DNA of 11,350 nt from Clostridia bacterium (lineage in GTDB: Bacteria; Bacillota_A; Clostridia; Oscillospirales; CAG-272). Under the pieces are notes generated by a model. That model worked only from the letters and a program-made list of their open reading frames with translations, was not told the origin of the DNA and ran no database searches. The position numbers were made by a program, and so were the translations under genes. Of this stretch, positions 1-8,332 are shown in pieces. The stretch is from the NCBI GenBank assembly GCA_017414585.1, contig JAFQLN010000053.1, positions 1 through 11,350 on the forward strand, read 5' to 3'. Positions within the stretch are counted from its first letter, which is position 1; each line of letters opens with the position of its first letter.

Positions 1-1
1 A

Positions 2-499
2 CGCTCCTACGACCTGCTGGACAGTCTGGGAATCACCTATGCGCGTGTGGATCACGAACACGCAGACACCATGGAAATGTGCGCGCGGATTGAAACCGTT
101 CTCGGTGCGAAAATCTGCAAGAATCTGCTTCTGTGCAACCGGCAGCAGACCGCTTTCTATCTCTTGATGATGCCCGGAGACAAACCGTTCAAAACGAAGG
201 ACCTCTCCGCACAGATCGGTTCGGCACGGCTTTCGTTTGCTCCGCCTCAAGCGATGGAAGAGCTGCTTGATATCACGCCCGGTTCGCTCAGCGTTCTGGG
301 ACTGGCGAACGACACTGAAAACCGCGTGACCCTGCTGATTGACGAAGATCTGCTGCGGGACACTTCTTTCGGCTGTCATCCCTGCATCAATACATCCAGT
401 CTGGCTATCCAGACGGCGGATCTTGTGGAAAAAATCATCCCCGCACTCCGTCATCAGCCGACTTACGTGAATCTGCCGGTGTATCCCGCCGAAGCATAA
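2..499 (+). CDS. Prolyl-tRNA editing protein, YbaK/ProX-type deacylase (5' partial)
   Basis: The reading frame is open from base 2, so the start lies before the window; 165 codons and a TAA are visible. It is a YbaK/EbsC-fold protein of the PrdX/ProXp-ala kind, a free-standing cytoplasmic enzyme that in known members hydrolyses alanine wrongly attached to tRNA-Pro. Supporting sequence is the core with KNLLLCNRQQ (a conserved lysine region), the segment FAPPQAMEELLDITPGS, the GLAND strand and the late FGCHPCINTSSLAIQ segment, which matches the family's HPCxNTSS signature. Family members are about 165-170 aa, so only a few N-terminal residues should be missing. The GTG at 47 is an internal valine codon, not a start, because the similarity runs on upstream of it. 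The substrate (Ala versus Cys on tRNA-Pro) cannot be settled by eye. The gene ends just before a strong hairpin terminator. Confidence 0.88.
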   Translation, partial: RSYDLLDSLGITYARVDHEHADTMEMCARIETVLGAKICKNLLLCNRQQTAFYLLMMPGDKPFKTKDLSAQIGSARLSFAPPQAMEELLDITPGSLSVLGLANDTENRVTLLIDEDLLRDTSFGCHPCINTSSLAIQTADLVEKIIPALRHQPTYVNLPVYPAEA

Positions 500-502
500 A
501 GC

Positions 503-543
503 AAAACTCCAATGCAGTTTTTTTGGGCTGCACTGGAGTTTTT
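503..543. terminator. Bidirectional intrinsic terminator between convergent genes
   Basis: A 13-nt arm at 505-517 (AACTCCAATGCAG) pairs with 528-540 (CTGCACTGGAGTT) around a T-rich loop. The stem can be lengthened by flanking A and T bases to 503-542. There is one A/C mismatch on the + strand, which becomes a G/U wobble on the - strand. T-runs follow on both strands (539-543 on +, complement of 503-506 on -). It lies 5 nt after the prolyl-tRNA editing gene and downstream of the opposing DUF4830 gene, so it can serve both. Confidence 0.8.
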
Positions 544-583
544 CTCTGTCGGATTTTTTTGCGCTTTCTTTCGGAGATTGTTA

Positions 584-612
584 TTGAAATCCGTTTCTTT
601 CTGTGCTATAAT
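584..612 (+). promoter_or_regulatory. Near-consensus sigma-A promoter facing the DUF4830 gene
   Basis: TTGAAA at 584-589 and TATAAT at 607-612 are separated by exactly 17 nt, and TGC just before the -10 gives an extended -10 element. Transcription would start near 619 and run rightward, antisense to the DUF4830 gene (627-1124, minus strand) and towards the dehydrogenase gene at 1223. A 7-bp inverted repeat (GGGAAAG at 618-624, CTTTCCC at 642-648) lies at the expected transcript start. Whether the promoter is used is not shown by sequence alone. Confidence 0.6.
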
Positions 613-626
613 GAACCGGGAAAGGA

Positions 627-1124
627 TTATTTTGTGTTTTTCTTTCCCTCGAAACCGTGGATGAACCCGGTGACATCCGAGGAACACAGATCACCGCCGA
701 TAACGCGGTTCTTGTAAACGATCACATTCGCCATGACCGTCCCTTTGTAGTCGGGATAGTTTGTGACCTTGAACGTGTACCGCTTTACCTCCTTGCCCCG
801 GTATTTCGACAGATCCAGTCCCTGACTCGTCTGCAGTTCGTTGTAAGCGTTCATGACCTTGTCAAATTCCCCCGGAATCTTGATGGTGATTTCCTCCGAC
901 GGCATGGCTTCCACTTCCCAGCCGAACTGCGCAAGAAAGTTCTTTACATCATCGGCTGTCTTGATTTTTTCGTAATTGTACTGCTCCGTCGCTGCCAGAA
1001 TTGCCTTGGTTGATGCCGGGGTGTATTCCGGAATAGTCAGAATAATCGTGCAGAGAATTACGAGGGATACGGCGATGACGGAGAAAAACTTCAATGTGTT
1101 TGCACGAACCGTACAGATAAACAT
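627..1124 (-). CDS. Membrane-anchored DUF4830 protein
   Basis: A 165-aa protein of unknown function. Residues about 12-33 form one strongly hydrophobic segment after a short basic N-terminus (R8, K12), indicating a single membrane anchor or uncleaved signal with the rest outside the membrane. Residues about 57-157 match the DUF4830 pattern as I recall it: FLAQFGWEV, then IKIPGEFDKVMNAYNELQ, GLDLSKYRGKEVKRYTF, and a final VIGGDLCSSDVTGFIHG. The start at 1124 is chosen because AAGGAGG (complement of 1132-1138) sits 7 nt before that ATG. Upstream in-frame ATGs at 1145 and 1202 have poorer or no such site. It is transcribed alone, divergent from the glycerol-1-phosphate dehydrogenase gene and convergent with the tRNA-editing gene. 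I see no clear promoter in its upstream 98 nt. The family is typical of Clostridia and has no established activity. Confidence 0.85.
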   Translation of the reverse strand: MFICTVRANTLKFFSVIAVSLVILCTIILTIPEYTPASTKAILAATEQYNYEKIKTADDVKNFLAQFGWEVEAMPSEEITIKIPGEFDKVMNAYNELQTSQGLDLSKYRGKEVKRYTFKVTNYPDYKGTVMANVIVYKNRVIGGDLCSSDVTGFIHGFEGKKNTK

Positions 1125-1131
1125 ACTTTGC

Positions 1132-1138
1132 CTCCTTG
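1132..1138 (-). promoter_or_regulatory. Strong ribosome binding site fixing the DUF4830 start
   Basis: On the minus strand AAGGAGG is followed 7 nt later by the ATG at 1124-1122. This is a full match to the anti-Shine-Dalgarno sequence and excludes the two longer in-frame starts. Confidence 0.8.
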
Positions 1139-1222
1139 TATACATGAAGTCATCCTGCTGTGGCTGTTTCAGTGTATGTCTCCGAGGCTTATGATAGAAC
1201 ACCTTCTGAAAGGAAATACGAT

Positions 1223-2503
1223 ATGTTTGAGAATGTTATGAAACTCACCCGCTCCTGCTCCTGCGGGAAAAAGCACAGCCTTCTGACCGATGAATGCGTT
1301 GTCGGGCACGATGCGGAAAAAAGAATGCAGATGTACATGGCAGAAAAGCAGTTCCGTGCTCCCGTGATTGTATGTGATGACAATACCCGGGTGTTTGCGG
1401 ACAGAATCACAGCTGCTGTTCCGGCGCAGATCATCGCTGTGGACGGTCATGCGCACGCAACGGAAGTGTACTGCGGACAGGTGAATGCATTCCTTGAACA
1501 GAACTCCCCCGATGTGCTGATAGCCTGCGGTTCCGGTTCCGTGCATGATATCACCCGCTACTGTGCCTTTGAGAAGAAGATTCCGTTCATCTCCTACCCG
1601 ACCGCTGCGAGTGTGGACGGATTTGTTTCCAGTGTCGCCGCTATGACATGGTACGGTCAGAAGCTTACCTTTGAATCCGCTCCCCCGATTGCAGTGTTCG
1701 CCAATCCGGAAGTCTACTGTACCGCACCCGAACGCCTGACTGCATCCGGTGTCGGCGATGTACTCGGCAAATATACCTCCCTGTTCGACTGGAAAGTGGC
1801 GAAATCCCTCATCGGAGAGTACTATTGTTCTGAAATCTCCGATCTTGAATACGAAGCCGTGCGCGAGCTGAAAGAAGCTGTCTATGCGCGTGCGTCGATT
1901 TCCAAGGAAGCGTACACCACAAAGGTTATGAACGGTTTGCTTCTCTCCGGTCTTGCCATGCAGCTTGCAGGCAACTCCAGACCCGCCTCCGGTGCCGAGC
2001 ACCATATGTCCCACCTCTGGGAGATGGCACGCATCAATGAAGATACCGATGCACTCCACGGCGAAAAGGTGGCTGTCGGTCTTCTCGCGGTTGTACGCAG
2101 ATACAAGAGCTGTCTTGCAGCTGGTCTCGATTTTGACCGGATCGCAGACATCGACCTTGAAAAAGTCATGAGCCGTGCATATCTTGAACCTGTTTACAAG
2201 GAACTGCTCGAGCCGACACTGAAGGAAAATCTTCCCGGCGGTACCCTGCAGTCGTCCAGTCTTGCAAAGATTGATGTAACCGACCGCGAACGGATTGCAC
2301 GTGAGATTGCCGAAGCGGATGCGGGACTTCCGTCTGCGGAGGAAATCGAAAAGTTGCTTGTACTGGCGGATGTGACACGCACACCTGCGGATGTGCATCT
2401 GCCGGAAGATGATGCATTCATCGAAAAGTCGCTCCGCTTTGCGCCGTATGTACGCAACAGACTGACTCTTCTGAAGGTTATCGCAGCTGCGGAAATAGAA
2501 TAA
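1223..2503 (+). CDS. egsA: sn-Glycerol-1-phosphate dehydrogenase (AraM/EgsA type)
   Basis: A 426-aa cytoplasmic member of the iron-containing/glycerol dehydrogenase superfamily. The family reduces dihydroxyacetone phosphate to sn-glycerol-1-phosphate with NAD(P)H; Bacillus subtilis AraM is the bacterial reference and is Ni-dependent. The cofactor-binding part holds ACGSGSVHDITR (residues 101-112) and YPTAASVDGFVSS (125-137). Metal ligands are expected at D179 in GVGDVLGK, a histidine in GAEHHMSHLWE (257-267) and H279 in LHGEKVAVG. The N-terminal CSCGKKH (residues 11-17) recurs in Firmicutes relatives. The start at 1223 is preferred because AAAGGA at 1209-1214 stands 8 nt before it; a longer frame from 1160 lacks such a site. 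The gene stands alone, with only a weak -10 (TATGAT, 1190-1195) close upstream, so transcription may come from the promoter at 584-612. A generic glycerol dehydrogenase is less likely given the AraM-like motifs. Confidence 0.85.
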   Translation: MFENVMKLTRSCSCGKKHSLLTDECVVGHDAEKRMQMYMAEKQFRAPVIVCDDNTRVFADRITAAVPAQIIAVDGHAHATEVYCGQVNAFLEQNSPDVLIACGSGSVHDITRYCAFEKKIPFISYPTAASVDGFVSSVAAMTWYGQKLTFESAPPIAVFANPEVYCTAPERLTASGVGDVLGKYTSLFDWKVAKSLIGEYYCSEISDLEYEAVRELKEAVYARASISKEAYTTKVMNGLLLSGLAMQLAGNSRPASGAEHHMSHLWEMARINEDTDALHGEKVAVGLLAVVRRYKSCLAAGLDFDRIADIDLEKVMSRAYLEPVYKELLEPTLKENLPGGTLQSSSLAKIDVTDRERIAREIAEADAGLPSAEEIEKLLVLADVTRTPADVHLPEDDAFIEKSLRFAPYVRNRLTLLKVIAAAEIE

Positions 2504-2511
2504 TATGCATA

Positions 2512-2590
2512 TCCTCCGATTTGCACAGAATCCGGAGGACCGCATGAAGAAAACCTCTCCGGCGGACGAAACTCCGTACAGAGAGGTTTT
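2512..2590. terminator. Tandem hairpins, bidirectional terminator region
   Basis: Two hairpins lie between the convergent dehydrogenase and obg genes. The first pairs TCCTCCGATT (2512-2521) with 2529-2539, leaving one bulged C. The second pairs AAAACCTCTC (2550-2559) perfectly with GAGAGGTTTT (2581-2590), with an inner CGGA/TCCG stem (2563-2566/2573-2576). Short T-runs follow on both strands, so the second hairpin can end transcription from either side. Confidence 0.75.
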
Positions 2591-2605
2591 GTGTTTTCTA
2601 AAAAA

Positions 2606-4488
<1,883 letters not shown>

Positions 4489-4523
4489 TTTAATCCTGCT
4501 TTCCGGGGAGATTGATGCTGCAA

Positions 4524-5717
4524 TTATTCGCCGAACATTTCTTTTGCGAGTTCGGAGAGGATGCCGATGCCTCTGACGATATCTTCATCGGAGGGGGTGG
4601 AGTAGTTGAGACGGAAGGAATCGGACGGTGCTTCGGTGTCGCAGTTGAACGCAGTGCCGGGAACGACCGCTACTTTTCTTTCGAGCGCTTTTTTGATGAA
4701 TTCGGAGCAGTCCGTGCCGTTCGGAAGCGTGCACCAGATGAAGAGACCGCCTTCGGGACGGGTATACTTCACGCATTTCGGCATATGCTTGTCCAGTTCG
4801 GACAGCATCAGACCGCACTTTTCGCCGTAGAGCTTGTTGATGTCAGCGATATGCGCGTCGAGGTCGCGTTCGGTCATGAAGCGGTGGCAGAGCATCTGGA
4901 AGAACTGGTTGGTGTGTACGTCTTCGCCCTGCTTGGCAACGACCATTTTCTGAATGAGCGTCTTCGGGCCGCAGACATAACCGATACGCATACCGGCGGA
5001 GAGAATCTTCGAGAAGGACGAGCAGTATACAACCAGTCCGTCCGTGTCCATGGACTTGTAGGTGGGGACATCCTCGCCTGCGAAACGAAGCTCGCCGTAC
5101 GGGTTGTCTTCGAGAATGACAATGCCGTATTTCTTTGCAATTGCATAAACAGCCTTGCGGTTTTCGAGGGTGGAAGTGGTGCCTGCGGGATTCTGGAAGG
5201 TGGGGATGACATAGAGCATCTTCGCCTTCGGGGTGTTTTTGATCGTTTCTTCGAGCTTGACGGTGTCAATGCCTTCGTCGGTCAGCGGTACGCCGATGGT
5301 CTGTGCGCCGATGGAACGGAAGGAGTTGAGCGCACCGATAAAGGACGGATTTTCGCAGATAACCGCGTCTCCTTCGTTGCACAGAACCTTGCACAGGAGT
5401 TCAATCCCCTGCTGACCGCCCGAAGTGATGATGGTTTCGTCGTCGTCCGTACCGATTGCAAACTTTTCGCGGATTCTCGCGGCTACAGCCTGTCTCAGCG
5501 GTGGATAACCTTCGGTAATGCCGTACTGGAGCGCTTTCGTGGAGTCGTTTGCGAAAATATCTGCGGAGATTTCAGCCAGTGCCTCTGCGGGGAAGGACAG
5601 CGGAGAGGGATTGCCGGCAGCAAAGCTGATGATGGTCGGGTCGGAGAGGGACTTGAAAATCTCACGGATAGCGGAGGGCTTGAGAGAAGCGAGTTTATCT
5701 GAAATTCTGTATTCCAT
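4524..5717 (-). CDS. PLP-dependent aminotransferase, class I/II
   Basis: A fold-type I aminotransferase of 397 aa, cytoplasmic, related to 2-aminoadipate/LysN-like and aromatic aminotransferases and to the catalytic half of MocR regulators, but with no DNA-binding domain. Active-site residues are visible: the Schiff-base lysine K237 in SSFSKILSAGMRIGY, N176 in FQNPAG, D204 and Y207 in LEDNPYGELRF, and the carboxylate-binding R369 in FRLNYS. SFAAGNPSP (31-39) and LQYGITEGYPPLR (63-75) are family landmarks. The ATG at 5717 (protein beginning MEYRISDKLASLKPSAIRE) is chosen because relatives start there. AAAGGA lies about 14 nt upstream, which is rather far. An ATG at 5732 would add five residues and has that AAAGG directly against it, so it is less likely though not excluded. 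The amino acid substrate cannot be told from the sequence. It is the first gene of the operon with ppa and obg. Confidence 0.9.
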   Translation of the reverse strand: MEYRISDKLASLKPSAIREIFKSLSDPTIISFAAGNPSPLSFPAEALAEISADIFANDSTKALQYGITEGYPPLRQAVAARIREKFAIGTDDDETIITSGGQQGIELLCKVLCNEGDAVICENPSFIGALNSFRSIGAQTIGVPLTDEGIDTVKLEETIKNTPKAKMLYVIPTFQNPAGTTSTLENRKAVYAIAKKYGIVILEDNPYGELRFAGEDVPTYKSMDTDGLVVYCSSFSKILSAGMRIGYVCGPKTLIQKMVVAKQGEDVHTNQFFQMLCHRFMTERDLDAHIADINKLYGEKCGLMLSELDKHMPKCVKYTRPEGGLFIWCTLPNGTDCSEFIKKALERKVAVVPGTAFNCDTEAPSDSFRLNYSTPSDEDIVRGIGILSELAKEMFGE

Positions 5718-5763
5718 AGTTATGATGTTCATCCTTTCGTTTGCCTAATCTTATACAGATAAC

Positions 5764-5792
5764 ATTTTACCACAAAAGGCAGAAAAAAACAA
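5764..5792 (-). promoter_or_regulatory. Promoter for aminotransferase-ppa-obg operon
   Basis: On the minus strand TTGTTT (complement of 5787-5792) and TAAAAT (complement of 5764-5769) are 17 nt apart. Transcription would begin near 5757, giving a leader of about 40 nt before the aminotransferase ATG at 5717. The -10 matches 5 of 6 bases; the -35 is weaker (3 of 6). Confidence 0.5.
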
Positions 5793-5846
5793 TAGCTATC
5801 CTGCGAAGAATCGGAACGGGAAATTTACGATCTTGTGTATAATCGG

Positions 5847-5875
5847 TTGAAATCATCGAAGAAATATTGTATAAT
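5847..5875 (+). promoter_or_regulatory. Near-consensus sigma-A promoter for amidohydrolase operon
   Basis: TTGAAA at 5847-5852 and TATAAT at 5870-5875 are 17 nt apart. Transcription should start near 5882, about 34 nt before the ATG at 5916. A second TATAAT at 5838-5843 overlaps the region just upstream but has no matching -35. The promoter is divergent from that of the aminotransferase operon. Confidence 0.75.
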
Positions 5876-5915
5876 GACAGCAGAGATTTATAAATATCCG
5901 AAAAGGAGAATCATC

Positions 5916-7061
5916 ATGCTTATCAGAAACGGTACTGTTTACGACGCTGTTCACCGCGAACCGTATCAGGCGGATATCCGCATTACAGACGGAAAAATTG
6001 CAGAAATCGCACCGGACCTTGTTCCAGCCGAAGGGGAAGAGGTCATCGACGCTTCCGGACTGCGGGTGTACCCCGGCTTTGTCGAAGCGCACGGACATAT
6101 CGGTCTTGACAACTACGGTATGGGTCCGGTGGGACACGACTACAACGAAATGAACGACCCGATCACCCCGCAGCTCCGCGCTGTAGACAGCTTCAATCCG
6201 ATGGAAAAGCAGATCAGCATGGCTCTTGCGGCAGGCGTTACCACGATCTGCACAGGTCCCGGCAGCTCGAATGTCGTCGGCGGCACATTTATTGCGGTCA
6301 AGACGAACGGAACCTGTGTGGACGATATGATCGTGAAAAATCCGACGGCGATGAAGTGCGCGTTCGGTGAAAACCCCAAGAGATGCTATGCGTCCAAGGG
6401 CGTTTCCGCACGTATGACCACTGCCGCAAAGCTCCGCGAAACACTGTTCAAGGCGCGGGAATACCTTGCCAAAAAGGACGCGGCGGGCGACGATCTGTCA
6501 AAGATGCCGGGCTTTGATATGAAGAATGAAGCTCTGATTCCCGTTCTGCGCGGAGAAATCCCGCTCAAGGCACACGCACATCGCGCCGACGATATCTGCA
6601 CTGCCATCCGCATCGCCAAGGAATTCGGCGTGAAGATGACCATTGAACACTGCACGGAAGGGCATCTGATCGTAAAAGAACTACTCCGGGCAGGCTTCCC
6701 CGTAGCAGTCGGTCCCACACTCGGCGGAGCGGGTAAACTGGAACTGTTCAACAAAACCTTCGATACGCCCGGTATTCTCGCATCGGCAGGACTGCAGGTT
6801 TCCATCATTACCGACGCACCGGTGATTCCCGAAGAATATCTGCCTCTCTGCGCAGGACTTGCCGTGAAAGCCGGCATGGACCCGTTTGCGGCACTGCAGG
6901 CAATCACGATCAATCCCGCACGTCACACAGGCATCGAAGACCGCGTCGGTTCGATTGAAGTCGGCAAGGACGGCGATATCGTCATCACGGACGGAGATGC
7001 ACTGGTCAGCGACACGAAAGTTGCTGCGGTTATCCTCGAAGGCGTTAAGGTGGTCGGATAA
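5916..7061 (+). CDS. Metal-dependent amidohydrolase family protein
   Basis: A 381-aa amidohydrolase-superfamily enzyme (TIM-barrel metal hydrolase, imidazolonepropionase-like branch), with no signal peptide. N-terminal beta-sandwich strands (IRNGTVYDA, IRITDGKIAEI, VIDASGLRVYPGF) lead into the first metal site HGH (H59, H61, in VEAHGHIGLD). Further expected ligands are H220/H222 in LKAHAHRADDI, H245 in IEHCTEGH, and the catalytic aspartate D300 in SIITDAPVIP. The C-terminal NPARHTGIEDRVGSIEVGKDGDIVI (split at residues 333-357) is the usual return to the sandwich domain. AGGAG at 5904-5908 lies 7 nt before the start, ruling out the upstream in-frame ATGs. Relatives are often annotated as imidazolonepropionase or N-acyl-amino-acid or dipeptide deacylases, so the substrate is open. 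The next gene starts 1 nt after its stop. Confidence 0.9.
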   Translation: MLIRNGTVYDAVHREPYQADIRITDGKIAEIAPDLVPAEGEEVIDASGLRVYPGFVEAHGHIGLDNYGMGPVGHDYNEMNDPITPQLRAVDSFNPMEKQISMALAAGVTTICTGPGSSNVVGGTFIAVKTNGTCVDDMIVKNPTAMKCAFGENPKRCYASKGVSARMTTAAKLRETLFKAREYLAKKDAAGDDLSKMPGFDMKNEALIPVLRGEIPLKAHAHRADDICTAIRIAKEFGVKMTIEHCTEGHLIVKELLRAGFPVAVGPTLGGAGKLELFNKTFDTPGILASAGLQVSIITDAPVIPEEYLPLCAGLAVKAGMDPFAALQAITINPARHTGIEDRVGSIEVGKDGDIVITDGDALVSDTKVAAVILEGVKVVG

Positions 7062-7062
7062 G

Positions 7063-8166
7063 ATGGATCTGTCAAAATCCATTGACTTTTTACTGGAAAA
7101 CGGACGCGATCTTCTCCTGTACCGCCTGCACCGGGATGTTCTCTGCGATCTTACGACGGATATGGAAGAAACGTATCTCGCAAAAATCCGCGAAACGGAG
7201 GACTACAGACTTCTTCTCTCGCACATTCACGAGAACGGATACATAGGACGCGGGATGCACTCATGGGAGAAGTTCAAAACCTCCCATCTCGACGACGGAG
7301 AAAATGCCGCGCGGTATATTGCCAATACCGGACTGCCGAAGGATACGCAGTTTGTACGCAGATTTGTGCAGGCTTTGCGGGATGATGCCGTGCTGGAGGA
7401 AGAGTTTTCCTACTATAACCCCGAAAAAGCCCGCTTTAAAAACCGCAGCATCGGTCTGAACAGCGGCTCATCCCTCGGCGTGCTGACCAATGCCTGTCAG
7501 GCGATCATGGGCTATGGGGATGACGATGCGGTGAAGCCGTTTGTGGAAATTTCGTACCGCGCATTCACGAGCCTGCTTGCAGTCGGATCGGTGGATGAAC
7601 TCACGGATTACAATCCGGAACTGAAGCGCAAGTACAATTATCCGACCATCACGCCGGATACATACTTCCCGTGCCAGTATCATCTGGAAACACTGGCTGC
7701 GGCAAAATCGTGGCGTACTCCCGCGTCCGTGCAGCTGCTTGCTGATGCGATCAACCACCACGACAGGATCTGTACGGAGACAACTTCCTTTGCCGTAAAG
7801 ATCGACGGAAAGCAGGTCGGACCGGGCTGGGCGTATATGCAGCCTTTTCATGCCCTGTCCTTTCCGAACAAAGCACCGAACCACAGAAAAACGCTCACCT
7901 GTCTTGCGGCGTGTGTCGGAGAAAAGGCGGATGTGGTGAAAAAGTCCCGCGAAACACTGGAGGAAATGCTCGACGCGGACGGGATTCTGCGCACATCCTT
8001 TGACTCGCCCTATCAGAAACGATGCTTCAAGGATAATTTCCGTATCGCGCATCCGTATGCGGAAATCGGACTGGAACCGGATCACAGAAAGGATACCGCT
8101 GTCTGGTGCGAACTGACCTTCTGGGCGGTGCAGTTTCTGACAATTCTCGAACGCTTTGAAAAGTAA
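7063..8166 (+). CDS. Unrecognised 367-aa protein coupled to amidohydrolase
   Basis: I do not recognise this family. The ATG comes one base after the amidohydrolase TAA, with AAGGTGG (7046-7052, inside the upstream gene) 10 nt before it, so the two are co-transcribed and probably translationally coupled. No signal peptide or membrane segment is visible and the protein looks soluble and largely helical, with leucine-rich amphipathic stretches. Possible functional residues cluster in YIGRGMHSWEKFKTSHLDDGE (60-80, read in two parts), in IGLNSGSSLG (130-139), NHHDRICTET (231-240) and GPGWAYMQPFHALSFP (253-268). The repeated helix-rich segments recall alpha/alpha-toroid proteins such as prenyltransferase or squalene-cyclase-like folds, but this is a guess from pattern only. 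Context suggests it acts on the same compound as the amidohydrolase, or regulates it. A strong terminator follows 5 nt after its stop. Confidence 0.85.
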   Translation: MDLSKSIDFLLENGRDLLLYRLHRDVLCDLTTDMEETYLAKIRETEDYRLLLSHIHENGYIGRGMHSWEKFKTSHLDDGENAARYIANTGLPKDTQFVRRFVQALRDDAVLEEEFSYYNPEKARFKNRSIGLNSGSSLGVLTNACQAIMGYGDDDAVKPFVEISYRAFTSLLAVGSVDELTDYNPELKRKYNYPTITPDTYFPCQYHLETLAAAKSWRTPASVQLLADAINHHDRICTETTSFAVKIDGKQVGPGWAYMQPFHALSFPNKAPNHRKTLTCLAACVGEKADVVKKSRETLEEMLDADGILRTSFDSPYQKRCFKDNFRIAHPYAEIGLEPDHRKDTAVWCELTFWAVQFLTILERFEK

Positions 8167-8171
8167 ACTGG

Positions 8172-8201
8172 AAAACGCCCGATCCAGCAGTCGGGTGTTT
8201 T
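8172..8201 (+). terminator. Intrinsic terminator of the amidohydrolase operon
   Basis: AAAACGCCCGA (8172-8182) pairs with TCGGGTGTTTT (8191-8201) around an 8-nt loop, with one G/U wobble. The GC-rich core and closing T-run are the classic intrinsic terminator form. It lies 5 nt after the stop of the unrecognised gene and isolates that operon from hisS. Confidence 0.88.
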
Positions 8202-8255
8202 CATTATATACAACAGAAATATCCCTGCAGCGGCATAAAAATAACACTTTGCCAC

Positions 8256-8284
8256 TTGATAAACCGCGCAGAATTTGGTATACT
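8256..8284 (+). promoter_or_regulatory. Promoter for hisS, extended -10
   Basis: TTGATA at 8256-8261 and TATACT at 8279-8284 are 17 nt apart, and TGG directly before the -10 forms an extended -10 element. Transcription should begin near 8291, leaving a leader of about 42 nt before the hisS ATG. That is too short for a T-box leader. Confidence 0.75.
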
Positions 8285-8332
8285 TACTTATTAAGAGTAA
8301 TCTGCACAAATTTTGAGTATTCAGGAGTACAC

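Noticed and set aside
657..1013. 118-codon + strand frame opposite DUF4830
   Set aside because: No ribosome binding site and no domain. It may be transcribed from the 584-612 promoter, but nothing supports translation.
1169..2545. 458-codon minus-strand frame opposite the glycerol-1-phosphate dehydrogenase
   Set aside because: Its translation is low-complexity Cys/Arg/Phe-rich with no motif, and it spans both the terminator and the divergent gap. The + strand gene is clear.
4512..5702. 396-codon + strand frame opposite the aminotransferase
   Set aside because: Shadow of a complete aminotransferase with all active-site residues; no family resemblance of its own.
7468..8247. 259-codon minus-strand frame opposite the unrecognised 367-aa gene
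   Set aside because: Considered seriously because the + strand gene is unknown. However, the + frame has a ribosome binding site, one-base coupling to the amidohydrolase and a terminator right after its stop, while the minus frame begins beyond that terminator hairpin and has no initiation signal.
8156..8332. N-terminal extension of hisS from 8156
   Set aside because: It would run through a terminator and an extended -10 promoter. The ATG at 8333 has AGGAG and the family-typical N-terminus.
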